From: Erwinia psidii
GTDB taxonomy: Bacteria > Pseudomonadota > Gammaproteobacteria > Enterobacterales > Enterobacteriaceae
Assembly (NCBI RefSeq): GCF_003846135.1
Contig: NZ_RHHM01000004.1
Coordinates: 192,046-244,827, forward strand
Reading direction: 5' to 3'
Length of the DNA stretch: 52,782 bases
The notes below the pieces were generated by a model. The model ran no database searches. It was given only the letters and a program-made list of their open reading frames with translations, and had not been told where the DNA came from. A program made the position numbers and the translations under genes. Positions 18,773 through 26,422 of this stretch are shown here, one piece after another (the first letter of the stretch is position 1; each line of letters starts with the position of its first letter).

Positions 18773-19786
18773 ATGAAAGCAGCGGTAGTAAATAAAGATC
18801 ATTCTGTTGATGTTGTGGAGAAGACGCTTCGGACGCTGGCACATGGTGAAGCGCTACTGAAAATGGACTGCTGTGGTGTTTGCCACACCGATTTACACGT
18901 AAAAAATGGCGACTTTGGCGATCGCACAGGCATTGTGCTCGGCCATGAAGGGATTGGTGTGGTCAAGGAGGTGGGACCGGGGGTGACCTCACTGAAAGTG
19001 GGGGATCGTGCCAGTGTGGCATGGCTTTATCAGGGATGTGGGCACTGTGAGTATTGCACCTCCGGCAATGAAACCTTGTGTCGTGATGTGAAGAATGCTG
19101 GCTTTACCGTCGATGGCGGTATGGCTGAAGAGTGCATTGTGGTGGCGGATTACGCCGTGAAGGTGCCGGATGGTCTGGATTCAGCCGCGGCCAGTAGTGT
19201 GACCTGCGCGGGAGTCACCACCTACAAGGCCGTGAAAGTCTCTGGTATCCAGCCAGGCAAATGGATCGCCATTTACGGTCTGGGCGGCTTGGGAAATCTG
19301 GCATTGCAGTACGCGAAGCATGTTTTTAATGCCAAAGTGATCGCCATTGATGTCAATGACGCCCAGTTGCAGTTTGCCCGTGAAATGGGTGCAGACTTGC
19401 TGATCAATCCAGCTAAAGAGGATGCGGCGAAAGTTATTCAGGAAAAAACCGGTGGGGCTCACGCTTCTGTGGTGACGGCGGTTGCTAAAGCGGCATTTAA
19501 CTCTGCTGTGGATGCGATGCGTGCTGGTGGCCGCGTGGTAGCAGTCGGTTTGCCGCCAGAATCCATGAGCCTGAACATTCCACGGCTGGTTCTGGATGGC
19601 ATTCAAGTTGTTGGTTCTTTGGTCGGCACGAGGGAAGATTTGGCAGAGGCCTTCCAGTTTGCCGCCGAGGGAAAAGTCGTACCTAAAGTCACCAGGCGTC
19701 CGGTTGAAGATATCAACGCCATTTTCGATGAGATGCTGGAAGGAAAAATTAAAGGCCGAATGGTGATTGATTTCGCCATGAAGTAA
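18773..19786 (+). CDS. adhP: Zinc alcohol dehydrogenase AdhP
   Basis: A 337-residue zinc-dependent medium-chain alcohol dehydrogenase, near-identical in layout to E. coli AdhP (ethanol/propanol-preferring). Catalytic zinc ligands Cys37, His58 (GHEGIG) and Cys145 are present. The structural zinc cysteines are 89, 92, 95 and 103 ([16 protein letters not shown]). The NAD-binding motif GLGGLG is at 169-174. The start is taken at 18773 ([10 protein letters not shown], after GAGGAA); a further-upstream ATG at 18743 would add ten residues not seen in the family. Monocistronic and followed by a perfect hairpin. Confidence 0.95.
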   Translation: MKAAVVNKDHSVDVVEKTLRTLAHGEALLKMDCCGVCHTDLHVKNGDFGDRTGIVLGHEGIGVVKEVGPGVTSLKVGDRASVAWLYQGCGHCEYCTSGNETLCRDVKNAGFTVDGGMAEECIVVADYAVKVPDGLDSAAASSVTCAGVTTYKAVKVSGIQPGKWIAIYGLGGLGNLALQYAKHVFNAKVIAIDVNDAQLQFAREMGADLLINPAKEDAAKVIQEKTGGAHASVVTAVAKAAFNSAVDAMRAGGRVVAVGLPPESMSLNIPRLVLDGIQVVGSLVGTREDLAEAFQFAAEGKVVPKVTRRPVEDINAIFDEMLEGKIKGRMVIDFAMK

Positions 19787-19800
19787 CAGAAAAGATAACT

Positions 19801-19828
19801 AACAGAGTGAAGAGGACATCACTCTGTT
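19801..19828 (+). terminator. Terminator after adhP
   Basis: AACAGAGTGA at 19801-19810 pairs perfectly with TCACTCTGTT at 19819-19828, with an eight-base loop, 15 bases past the adhP stop. Only a short T-run follows on the plus strand. It could also serve the minus-strand small ORF that ends at 19908. Confidence 0.6.
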
Positions 19829-19907
19829 TGATTAACACGGGGCGAGTCATCGCCCTTTTCTGTTGCGACCAGCGTAAGGCATTTTAACTGCATCAGAACG
19901 GCTTTTC

Positions 19908-20012
19908 TCAGGCGGTCATAAAGAAACTGGAGCGTTCCGGTGCCTCTGGCTCCAGATGATAGCAAAGATTCAGCCACAGCAATGAGAGTAACCAACCTGT
20001 ATTGTTTAACAT
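19908..20012 (-). CDS. Possible 34-residue small membrane protein
   Basis: An ATG at 20012 preceded by AGGAAA at about seven bases opens a 34-codon frame that begins MLNNTGWLLSLLWLNLCYHL and ends in TGA. Residues 7-20 form a strongly hydrophobic, Leu/Trp-rich segment followed by an acidic tail (EPEAPE), the profile of a small membrane protein. A longer overlapping minus-strand frame (from 20058) has no comparable ribosome binding site or composition. I do not recognise it. It is convergent with adhP and divergent from the hydrolase at 20184. It could also be a leader peptide, but no operon follows. Confidence 0.35.
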   Translation of the reverse strand: MLNNTGWLLSLLWLNLCYHLEPEAPERSSFFMTA

Positions 20013-20183
20013 GACACTTTCCTGTTAACGGGTATCTACAGAATAAATGTATCTGCAAAAGTAAAAATCGCCATTTTTACTGCCATTTTTTATTCATCTG
20101 TTAAACGCGTTATTCTGCGCACGATTCTCTATGCTTATTTACCTGTTAAATATCATTTTCCCGATTATACAAGGCGCTCGAGG

Positions 20184-21206
20184 ATGACTGTGGTGTCAAC
20201 TTTTTTTTATTTTCTGCTGTCGCTTAGTGCAACGGTGATGGTCACGGCTTCTGCTGCCGAACCTGCATTTCCACACTACGGAGCCGAATTAGAGGGCTTC
20301 AACTTTCCCTATACGATACATAAATTCAGTTTTGCCTCACAGGGGCAGACAGTGACTATGGGCTATATCGATATTCATCCACAGGAAAATGCCAACGGGC
20401 TGACGGTCGTGCTGATGCACGGTAAGAACTTTTGTGGTGTAACCTGGCAGAACGAGATTGATGCGTTAAGCCGTAACGGGTACAGGGTTATTGCGCCGGA
20501 TCAGATAGGTTTTTGTACCTCAACTAAACCGGCACATTATCAGTACAGTTTTCAGCAACTGGCGGCCAACACTCGTCACCTGCTTGACAGTCTTCATCTT
20601 ACCCAGTTCATATTGATCGGACACTCAACCGGTGGGATGCTGGCAACCCGCTATGCGCTGATGTATCCGCAGCAGGTGCAAAAACTGGTGCTGGTGAATC
20701 CTATCGGTCTGGAGGACTGGAAAGCGAAGGGCGTACCGTGGCGTGGCGTCGATGACTGGTATCAGCGTGAGCTAAAAGTTACCGTAGCCAGTATTAAAAA
20801 GTATGAGCTGAGCACCTATTATGTCGGTAAATGGAAGCCTGAGTACGATCGTTGGGTCACTATGTTGGCAGGATTAAATAATGGTCCGGGCCACAGACGA
20901 GTTGCATGGAACTCGGCACTGTTATACGACATGATTTTCACCCAGCCGGTATATTACGAACTGAAAAATTTGACCGTGCCTACCACGTTAATGATCGGCA
21001 CTGCGGATAATACGGCCATCGGTAGCGATATTGCTTCTCCGCAGGTCAAATCAAAAATCGGCCACTATGATGTGCTGGGTAAGCAGGCAGCTGCACAAAT
21101 CCCACGTGCCACACTGATCGAGTTTCAGGGAATGGGACACGCACCGCAAATGGAAGATCCGGGCAGATTTAATCAGACATTGCTGGAGGATCTTAAAAGA
21201 TTCTGA
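20184..21206 (+). CDS. Secreted alpha/beta hydrolase
   Basis: A 340-residue alpha/beta hydrolase with a Sec signal peptide (hydrophobic to about residue 24, ending TASAAEP), so probably periplasmic. The triad is visible: nucleophile Ser148 in GHSTGGMLA, acid Asp275 in IGTADNTAIG, and base His319 in GMGHAPQMEDP. The HGKNFCG loop (79-85) gives the oxyanion hole. The D-x-I-G-F-C-T-S-T-K-P block is typical of this group of exported hydrolases, whose substrates are mostly unknown. Monocistronic; the start ATG follows an imperfect GGA site. Confidence 0.85.
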   Translation: MTVVSTFFYFLLSLSATVMVTASAAEPAFPHYGAELEGFNFPYTIHKFSFASQGQTVTMGYIDIHPQENANGLTVVLMHGKNFCGVTWQNEIDALSRNGYRVIAPDQIGFCTSTKPAHYQYSFQQLAANTRHLLDSLHLTQFILIGHSTGGMLATRYALMYPQQVQKLVLVNPIGLEDWKAKGVPWRGVDDWYQRELKVTVASIKKYELSTYYVGKWKPEYDRWVTMLAGLNNGPGHRRVAWNSALLYDMIFTQPVYYELKNLTVPTTLMIGTADNTAIGSDIASPQVKSKIGHYDVLGKQAAAQIPRATLIEFQGMGHAPQMEDPGRFNQTLLEDLKRF

Positions 21207-21760
21207 GGTGTGCGATATGTTAGCGGCGGTCGGTACATACCGACTGCCGCCACAATGTGCTTTTTGCTCGCCAGAGTCCCATAGAAACTTGAGATTACTT
21301 CACTACCTTCTTTTGCACGGTGTACCAGAGCGGTATTCTGCTTAGTGATAAAGGCCATATTGTTGATGCGTTACCGCTGATTTTATTGCCAGCGTGCAGT
21401 GACATACGCGCCGGACAGTCTGTTATTTTGTACCTTTGCTGTTAATATTCGAAAATTTAAATCAATATCTTTTTCAGAAATTTCCTGTTAATTTCATTAA
21501 AAAGATTTTCTTAGCAAATTGCAGAAATATGATTTTTTATATTGACGATTTCTGGATCTTCGCCCTGCCTTTACATTATTATCTGTTGAACGTATCATGA
21601 CAAAAATATCAGGATGGTGTTGTTGGTTATATTTGAATTTTCTTGCTGTTTAATACTTTAAGATAGTTGTTATTTAATGTTCAATACAGACGATTGCCGT
21701 CATGAAAAAACAATTTTCATGGTATCCCAGGGCCGGGCTATCAGGTAAAAGGAAAGTTTA
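21207..21760. other. AT-rich region upstream of the LuxR-type gene
   Basis: A 554-base stretch, clearly AT-rich from 21430 on, that should hold the promoter of the LuxR-type regulator. A short inverted repeat (ATGAAAA...TTTTCAT) lies near 21702-21720. A GGAAAG ribosome binding site is just before the ATG at 21761. I see no gene here. The drop in GC marks the left border of the lower-GC island to the right. Confidence 0.4.
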
Positions 21761-22399
21761 ATGATTATGGTTGATGTTAATGATCCAGGGTATGGAAGCA
21801 TTGTAAGAGTATCAATGCAAAGTGATAACTTTTATTATAATTTCGGGCTAAGTATTCTTATCAAAGAACTTAACAGAGTAATACGTAAGTCCGCCGTTTT
21901 CGTCCTGTCTGACGATACTGTAGATGATGATGGCAGTTTGAAAAACATCATTTTCAGGGACTCCATGGTCACTATTAATCTGCAAAGGAAAAATAAACGC
22001 TGGAAAAATGACCCTGATTCAGAATGTCGGGCAATTATTCATATTCCTTTCGTCTGCCGTCAGAGTAAGTTATCTGATGTCATGGTGAAAATGGAGAAAG
22101 TATTACTTATAGCCAGCATGGATTATTCTTCTTTTCTCACCCCGGATAATTACAGAATGATGGGGTTGAAAAAGTTCAAACAGCTGTCGTTAACGGAGTG
22201 TAAAATATTATTGCTGATTGGCAAAGGATATAATGTTGGATATATTTCCAGAATACTGAATCGCTCAGAGAAGACAATAAGTAACCACTGTCGTAACTCC
22301 ATCAGAAAATTAGGTATGCTTAACCGGGTCGATTTCTATAAATATGCTTGTTTTATTGCACACTGTGGTAATAAAGAGCGTAATACGTTATGTCTGTGA
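21761..22399 (+). CDS. LuxR-family transcriptional regulator
   Basis: A 212-residue protein whose last third is a LuxR-type helix-turn-helix: LSLTECKILLLIGKGYNVGYISRILNRSEKTISNHCRNSIRKLGM, with the conserved Glu, the TI-SNH recognition-helix pattern and the K-G/L spacing. The N-terminal 140 residues have no recognisable receiver signature (no clear phospho-Asp pocket), so it resembles the RcsA/BglJ type rather than a phosphorelay regulator. It sits at the left edge of the T6SS/fimbria island, convergent with the Eag-like gene, so it may regulate that island; this is inference from position only. Confidence 0.82.
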   Translation: MIMVDVNDPGYGSIVRVSMQSDNFYYNFGLSILIKELNRVIRKSAVFVLSDDTVDDDGSLKNIIFRDSMVTINLQRKNKRWKNDPDSECRAIIHIPFVCRQSKLSDVMVKMEKVLLIASMDYSSFLTPDNYRMMGLKKFKQLSLTECKILLLIGKGYNVGYISRILNRSEKTISNHCRNSIRKLGMLNRVDFYKYACFIAHCGNKERNTLCL

Positions 22400-22407
22400 A
22401 CTGAACA

Positions 22408-22440
22408 GCATGTCAGTCAGGTAACGCAAGACTGACATGC
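22408..22440. terminator. Bidirectional hairpin between regulator and T6SS minus arm
   Basis: GCATGTCAGTC at 22408-22418 pairs perfectly over 11 bases with GACTGACATGC at 22430-22440, loop of 11. It sits between the convergent stops at 22399 and 22465. No strong T-run on either side, so termination efficiency is uncertain. Confidence 0.55.
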
Positions 22441-22464
22441 CTGGATTTCTCAAATGGTGCAGGG

Positions 22465-22956
22465 CTATGATTCAATTTTTACTTCTGAAGTTTCTGGATC
22501 AAAACTATTAATCAGCTGTACATAATGTTTTCTCTGATATTCTGTGAAATCTTTCTCAGCGTTCAGTGTAAAAATGATGACGTTTTTTCGTGTGCTATTT
22601 ATCACAGGATGATAAGGCAAGGAAACCATAGTTTGTACCTGCTTCATTATCTTTCCATCAAGATAAAAGCTGTTTGCGATCTGCACCACGGGGAGTTTTG
22701 CCGGGCCAATTTGGCTTGTCAGTTTTTTACCTTCGACGGTAAATGCTGGCATGGTGTTGGTCATAAAGGTCATTTGCGAGTCGCAAAATTCCTCAAGTGT
22801 TTGCTCCTCTGTAAGGAAAGCACGATTAATTAAAATGGTATATTCATTATCCTCTGGATCCAGGAACCGCAATACATTAACACTTTGATCAAAAGTGGGT
22901 TCTTCTGTCAAAATTTTTCCTTCGTAAAGAATGTAGCTTAATTTTTTCTTACTCAT
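22465..22956 (-). CDS. Eag-type T6SS effector chaperone (DUF1795)
   Basis: A 163-residue cytosolic protein with the DUF1795 layout: YEGKILTEEPTFDQSVNVLRF, a TILINRAFLTEEQTLEEFCDSQM block, GKKLTSQIGPAKLPVVQIANSFYLDGKIMKQVQTM and a C-terminal strand-helix ending QLINSFDPE. Eag chaperones (EagR, EagT6, SciW) bind and shield the transmembrane segments of prePAAR effectors and help load them on VgrG. It is the last gene of the minus-strand T6SS operon, nine bases after the OmpA-like stop. No prePAAR or Rhs effector is adjacent, which is unusual; its client may lie right of the window beyond vgrG. The assignment is by pattern and context. Confidence 0.75.
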   Translation of the reverse strand: MSKKKLSYILYEGKILTEEPTFDQSVNVLRFLDPEDNEYTILINRAFLTEEQTLEEFCDSQMTFMTNTMPAFTVEGKKLTSQIGPAKLPVVQIANSFYLDGKIMKQVQTMVSLPYHPVINSTRKNVIIFTLNAEKDFTEYQRKHYVQLINSFDPETSEVKIES

Positions 22957-22965
22957 AGTATTATT

Positions 22966-24447
22966 TTACTCATTATTGGTATGTTGATTTACCTGGATCG
23001 GGATAATATCCACTCTCCTGTTTTTCTTCCGCCCCTCTTCGGTGTCATTACTGGCTATAGGAGCAGTGTCACCCACGCCTTTGACCAGAAGTCGGGTAAA
23101 CGATATATCTGTCTTGTTAATTAACCAATCACGTACTACGGCTGCTCTTTTTTCTGACAGAGACATATTTATTTTGTGTGAGCCAGAATTGTCTGAGTGG
23201 CCAACAATCATGAAAGTGGTTTCAGGATTGCTGTTAATAACTGGTAGCAGTGATGCTAATATTTCTTCACTGCCTTCTTCAAGAGCCGAACTGCCCGAAG
23301 AGAATAATTCAACTGATTCCGCAGCATAAAAAAAAGGAGACGACTTATAAATTTCGACATATTTTTCGATGTTGGCCAATACTTTTCTGCATCCTGATAG
23401 CCTTAAAAATTGCATTATTTTTCTGTCAGAGCAATCCGATAAATCATTGCGATATTTCATAAGCTGATTAAAAGCTTCACGCTTATCTTTTATATAAGAA
23501 TCATCAATCTGATTAAATGCCTCAAGATGCTTTTTCACCACAATCAAATGCTCTCCCTCCAGCCAGGTTGTCCCTGCCAGTAAAAACGCAAGAAGTAGCG
23601 CTATGGTGGTGATGTACCACCAGCCTGCTTTGCGTTGCGGGTTCTTTGTGATGGCGATCGCTGTTTCAATCTCAGGGTTATACAGTACATCAGGGAGTTG
23701 AGGCAGGCTCATTGTTGCAGCAAGGCCAGGATAGATTTTAAATCTGCTGGCGATCCAGTTTGCCCAGGCGCCATGCCGTACAAACCCTTCACTGTAGTCA
23801 GAGAGTAGCACGCCTGTGAGTTTAAGTGACGTCTGGCTGAATAGTGTCTGCAGAGATTTCATAACGCCCGTATCATACATCCACAATTGCAAGACATCGG
23901 CCATCGCGAAACGCTGAAGTGCGTGATATCTGCACTGCAAACTCTGCTGTTTCAGTATGGTGTGTAGTGCAGCAAGTTCATGATTTAGCGATATTTCTTT
24001 ACTTGATGTGACATCAATGCCTCCCAGCCATATCGCCCGGTCAGGATCTTCAATGGAGCGTTCATGGCTTAACCGTGCATACAAACCAAATATGCATCGA
24101 AGCGGTTCAGATAATGGACGTGCGCAAAAGGCCGACTGCCAGTTAGCAATCTCCGTGAGGGTGAGCTGGTTACTTTCCTGTCCATCGGGAAGAAAGGGGA
24201 AAAATGCCATGGTAATGATATTCGGGCTGGGGAGACGCAACCGTTGCAGTTGTTTGTGCAGATCTTCAGCATCTGGGGCCAGAATCCAGCGTATTTTTTC
24301 ATTTTCTGCCTGTTCAACACCATATTGAGGACAAGGAAACCACTTCCTGGCCCAAGGTCCAATGATAAAAATAATGACACTTCTGTTTTTCTCGTCAGAC
24401 GGATATGGAAGACGGGAATCATTATTTATGTTAGTTGAAACAGACAT
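22966..24447 (-). CDS. OmpA-domain membrane protein of the T6SS (partner of DotU-like protein)
   Basis: A 493-residue protein if it starts at 24447 (MSVSTNINND), where its ATG overlaps the DotU-like stop (TAATG). About 275 cytoplasmic residues come first, then one membrane helix at about 276-295 (YITTIALLLAFLLAGTTW). A linker follows, and an OmpA-like peptidoglycan-binding domain at about 375-485 with VGHSDNSGSH, LSEKRAAVV and KNRRVDI. The N-terminal part is similar to OmpA-family proteins found next to short DotU proteins in other enterobacterial T6SS loci. It probably anchors a T6SS membrane complex to peptidoglycan. It is a second such module here, since TssL at 44439 has its own OmpA domain. 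Confidence 0.82.
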   Translation of the reverse strand: MSVSTNINNDSRLPYPSDEKNRSVIIFIIGPWARKWFPCPQYGVEQAENEKIRWILAPDAEDLHKQLQRLRLPSPNIITMAFFPFLPDGQESNQLTLTEIANWQSAFCARPLSEPLRCIFGLYARLSHERSIEDPDRAIWLGGIDVTSSKEISLNHELAALHTILKQQSLQCRYHALQRFAMADVLQLWMYDTGVMKSLQTLFSQTSLKLTGVLLSDYSEGFVRHGAWANWIASRFKIYPGLAATMSLPQLPDVLYNPEIETAIAITKNPQRKAGWWYITTIALLLAFLLAGTTWLEGEHLIVVKKHLEAFNQIDDSYIKDKREAFNQLMKYRNDLSDCSDRKIMQFLRLSGCRKVLANIEKYVEIYKSSPFFYAAESVELFSSGSSALEEGSEEILASLLPVINSNPETTFMIVGHSDNSGSHKINMSLSEKRAAVVRDWLINKTDISFTRLLVKGVGDTAPIASNDTEEGRKKNRRVDIIPIQVNQHTNNE

Positions 24448-25064
24448 TAATAAAGACCATCCAGATATTTTATGCAAAAAGTCCACAGTATTACAAGCAG
24501 AGAAAATGCCAATCCGGTCTGCCAGATAAAGGGGTCATTCCAGTGGCTTTTTTTCTTCTCAGAAACGACAACAGTGCTTTTTTCTGATTTTTTTTCTTCC
24601 GTTTCTGGCCCCTTGTTGATGGCCGTTTCCTGTTTGTAATATGACAGTAGCAGAGTGATTTTTTCATTCGCGCCAAGAGATCTGAGGATAAAAGGAATTA
24701 AGCGGCAGGTATAATCAAAGATTTTCCCTTCACTTCTTTCTAACAAAATTTCAAGTCGGTCGCCCAGTGAAGCCACGTCGGCATTATAACCGTAAAAATG
24801 ATGAGCCAATAAGTTCCTTTTCCACGAAATGTTATTAGCATTCAGACGCAGAGTAATATGCTCATCAAAATAGCTACAAATAATATGACACAATTCGTCA
24901 CTCAGTTCCTCGGATTGCCCTTCGGATATAAGCTCTTTACTGAATTGTTCAATTAAATTTATTAGTTTGAGTTGGAATTCCGTCAGAGACAGGATAATAC
25001 CATTAAAAGAAAGCAGTGTATCAATAAAGATAATACGATTGAAATAAATTTCACTTTTTACCAT
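24447..25064 (-). CDS. Short DotU/TssL-like membrane protein
   Basis: A 205-residue protein with a cytoplasmic helical domain and one C-terminal membrane helix (about residues 183-201), the DotU/IcmH (TssL) arrangement. Typical features are SLTEFQLKLINLIEQFSKEL, CHIICSYFDEHITLRL (position of the family's LDE block), WKRNLLAHHFYGYN, LGDRLEILLE, and a DYTCRLIPFILRSLG helix. A charged linker of Glu and Lys precedes the membrane helix. It lacks an OmpA domain; the next gene supplies one. Its start overlaps the stop of the glycosyltransferase gene by seven bases and its stop overlaps the next ATG, so the three genes are translationally coupled. Confidence 0.75.
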   Translation of the reverse strand: MVKSEIYFNRIIFIDTLLSFNGIILSLTEFQLKLINLIEQFSKELISEGQSEELSDELCHIICSYFDEHITLRLNANNISWKRNLLAHHFYGYNADVASLGDRLEILLERSEGKIFDYTCRLIPFILRSLGANEKITLLLSYYKQETAINKGPETEEKKSEKSTVVVSEKKKSHWNDPFIWQTGLAFSLLVILWTFCIKYLDGLY

Positions 25065-26392
25065 GTTATCTCCAAAATATCACCCCAGCCCTGATCGTAA
25101 AGATAAGGGCTCACTCTGACAACACTGGGCTTTAACGTAGGTAATGTGATGAAATTCAGTTCTATCTTTATTTCGTCCTTATCTGTTTTTTTCAGTGATT
25201 CTTCAATGTTCTCTTTTTCCAGTATTTTCTTTTCAAGAAGATCATTGTTACTGCTGTATACACCAATATGTAATTTTGAAATATTCTGTAGGTCACCGCT
25301 AATTTTTTCTCTGGGAACGGTTATCGTTTTCTTGTTAGAGCTGACAAGTCTTTTTCGCCAGTCTTCTCCATTGTGGTTGGCGAAATAAGCGCAACGCTGC
25401 TTTCCAACCACTTCTGGTAGTACGCTACAAAGTCTAAAATCTACGCCCGCCATTTCTTCAAATTCTTTCAGTGAACGCTTGCTACCCAGGGAGTAAGAGG
25501 AATCATTGCCCTGATTATCTTCCTCATTTTTTAGTAAAGCCCTGACTCTTTTCTTGGCATCGCGATCCCTGTCCCACCATGCTTTATCTACAGAGCCTGC
25601 CTTTTTGGCTTCATTGTTGTGATCTGACCAGACCTTGCTGTGGTCTTTTCTGCCGTAAAAATGCCACAGCAAAATTTTGTGCGGGTGCCAGATGTCATAG
25701 CCACAGGTAAATGCACGGACAGCCATAGCGATCTCTTCTCCCTCAAAAAATATTTGAGGGTCATTTGGTACATCGATAACAAACGATCCTTCGGCAAAAA
25801 CAAAGCCACCTGCCAGATAGCTTCCTCTTATTGGAACAACGGATTTAAAATCAACAGAGGTTAGCTGCAATATACCCTGTGGGGAGAAATTACGAAAAAC
25901 CAGCCGATTGACAAAGTCCTTTCTGGAGTTGTCATCACCTGGCTGATAGCCAGGAGGATAGGAAGAAATCACAGGATGTTGACTCTCTTCTTTTAGCTGG
26001 GTGAGCATAGCTACCATCTCTTTATCCCAGTCCTTGATGAAGCGGCAATGAGAATCAATTTGCATAAAATATTCTTCACAATGATAAAATTGTTCACAAT
26101 TATTTCTGGCCCAACATGCACCCTGGCTCATGAAATAATGAATACTTAACACCTTAATATTTACATTCAAATAGTTGAAAATGTATAAATCATGTTCCCC
26201 ATGCTTACGCTTTTCGAGCAGAATCATCCCATTATTTAAAAAAAGATCTATGTCATTATTATCCTGCCAACAAATAGCAACATTTATGCAATAGTTCCCG
26301 GAAGACATTTTTACCATGTCATGTAATGTTGGGATAAGTTCTGAGTCCCGATAGCTGGCTATGCTTACGAAAATTCCAGACTTCAAATCCAT
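25058..26392 (-). CDS. GT60-like GlcNAc-type protein glycosyltransferase (PF11397)
   Basis: A 444-residue cytosolic protein. Residues 1-250 read like the Skp1-type GlcNAc transferase family: IFVSIASYRDSELIPTLHD at the start, VAICWQDN, GACWARNNCEQFY, a metal-binding DSH in EYFMQIDSHCRF (113-115), ISSYPPGY, YLAGGFVFAEGSF, FFEGEEIAMA (215-224) and LLWHFYGRKDH. These are the ordered motifs of PF11397/CAZy GT60, best known in eukaryotes for adding GlcNAc to hydroxyproline or Thr. The last 140 residues form an extra beta-rich domain I cannot name. The gene sits in a T6SS operon between a fimbrial adhesin gene (30 bases) and a DotU-like gene (7-base overlap). The acceptor protein is unknown. Confidence 0.85.
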   Translation of the reverse strand: MDLKSGIFVSIASYRDSELIPTLHDMVKMSSGNYCINVAICWQDNNDIDLFLNNGMILLEKRKHGEHDLYIFNYLNVNIKVLSIHYFMSQGACWARNNCEQFYHCEEYFMQIDSHCRFIKDWDKEMVAMLTQLKEESQHPVISSYPPGYQPGDDNSRKDFVNRLVFRNFSPQGILQLTSVDFKSVVPIRGSYLAGGFVFAEGSFVIDVPNDPQIFFEGEEIAMAVRAFTCGYDIWHPHKILLWHFYGRKDHSKVWSDHNNEAKKAGSVDKAWWDRDRDAKKRVRALLKNEEDNQGNDSSYSLGSKRSLKEFEEMAGVDFRLCSVLPEVVGKQRCAYFANHNGEDWRKRLVSSNKKTITVPREKISGDLQNISKLHIGVYSSNNDLLEKKILEKENIEESLKKTDKDEIKIELNFITLPTLKPSVVRVSPYLYDQGWGDILEITW

Positions 26393-26422
26393 ATGTCACA
26401 TATTTCCTTAAATTATAAGAAG

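Noticed and set aside
18626..18844. Minus-strand 72-residue frame over the adhP promoter
   Set aside because: Runs through the adhP start and regulatory region; no coding character.
19819..20058. 79-residue minus-strand frame next to adhP
   Set aside because: No ribosome binding site, covers the adhP terminator hairpin, and a better-supported small frame lies in another frame at 19908-20012.
24447..24486. Longer start for the OmpA-like protein at 24486
   Set aside because: It would overlap the DotU-like gene by 40 bases; the ATG at 24447 forms the usual one-base TAATG coupling.
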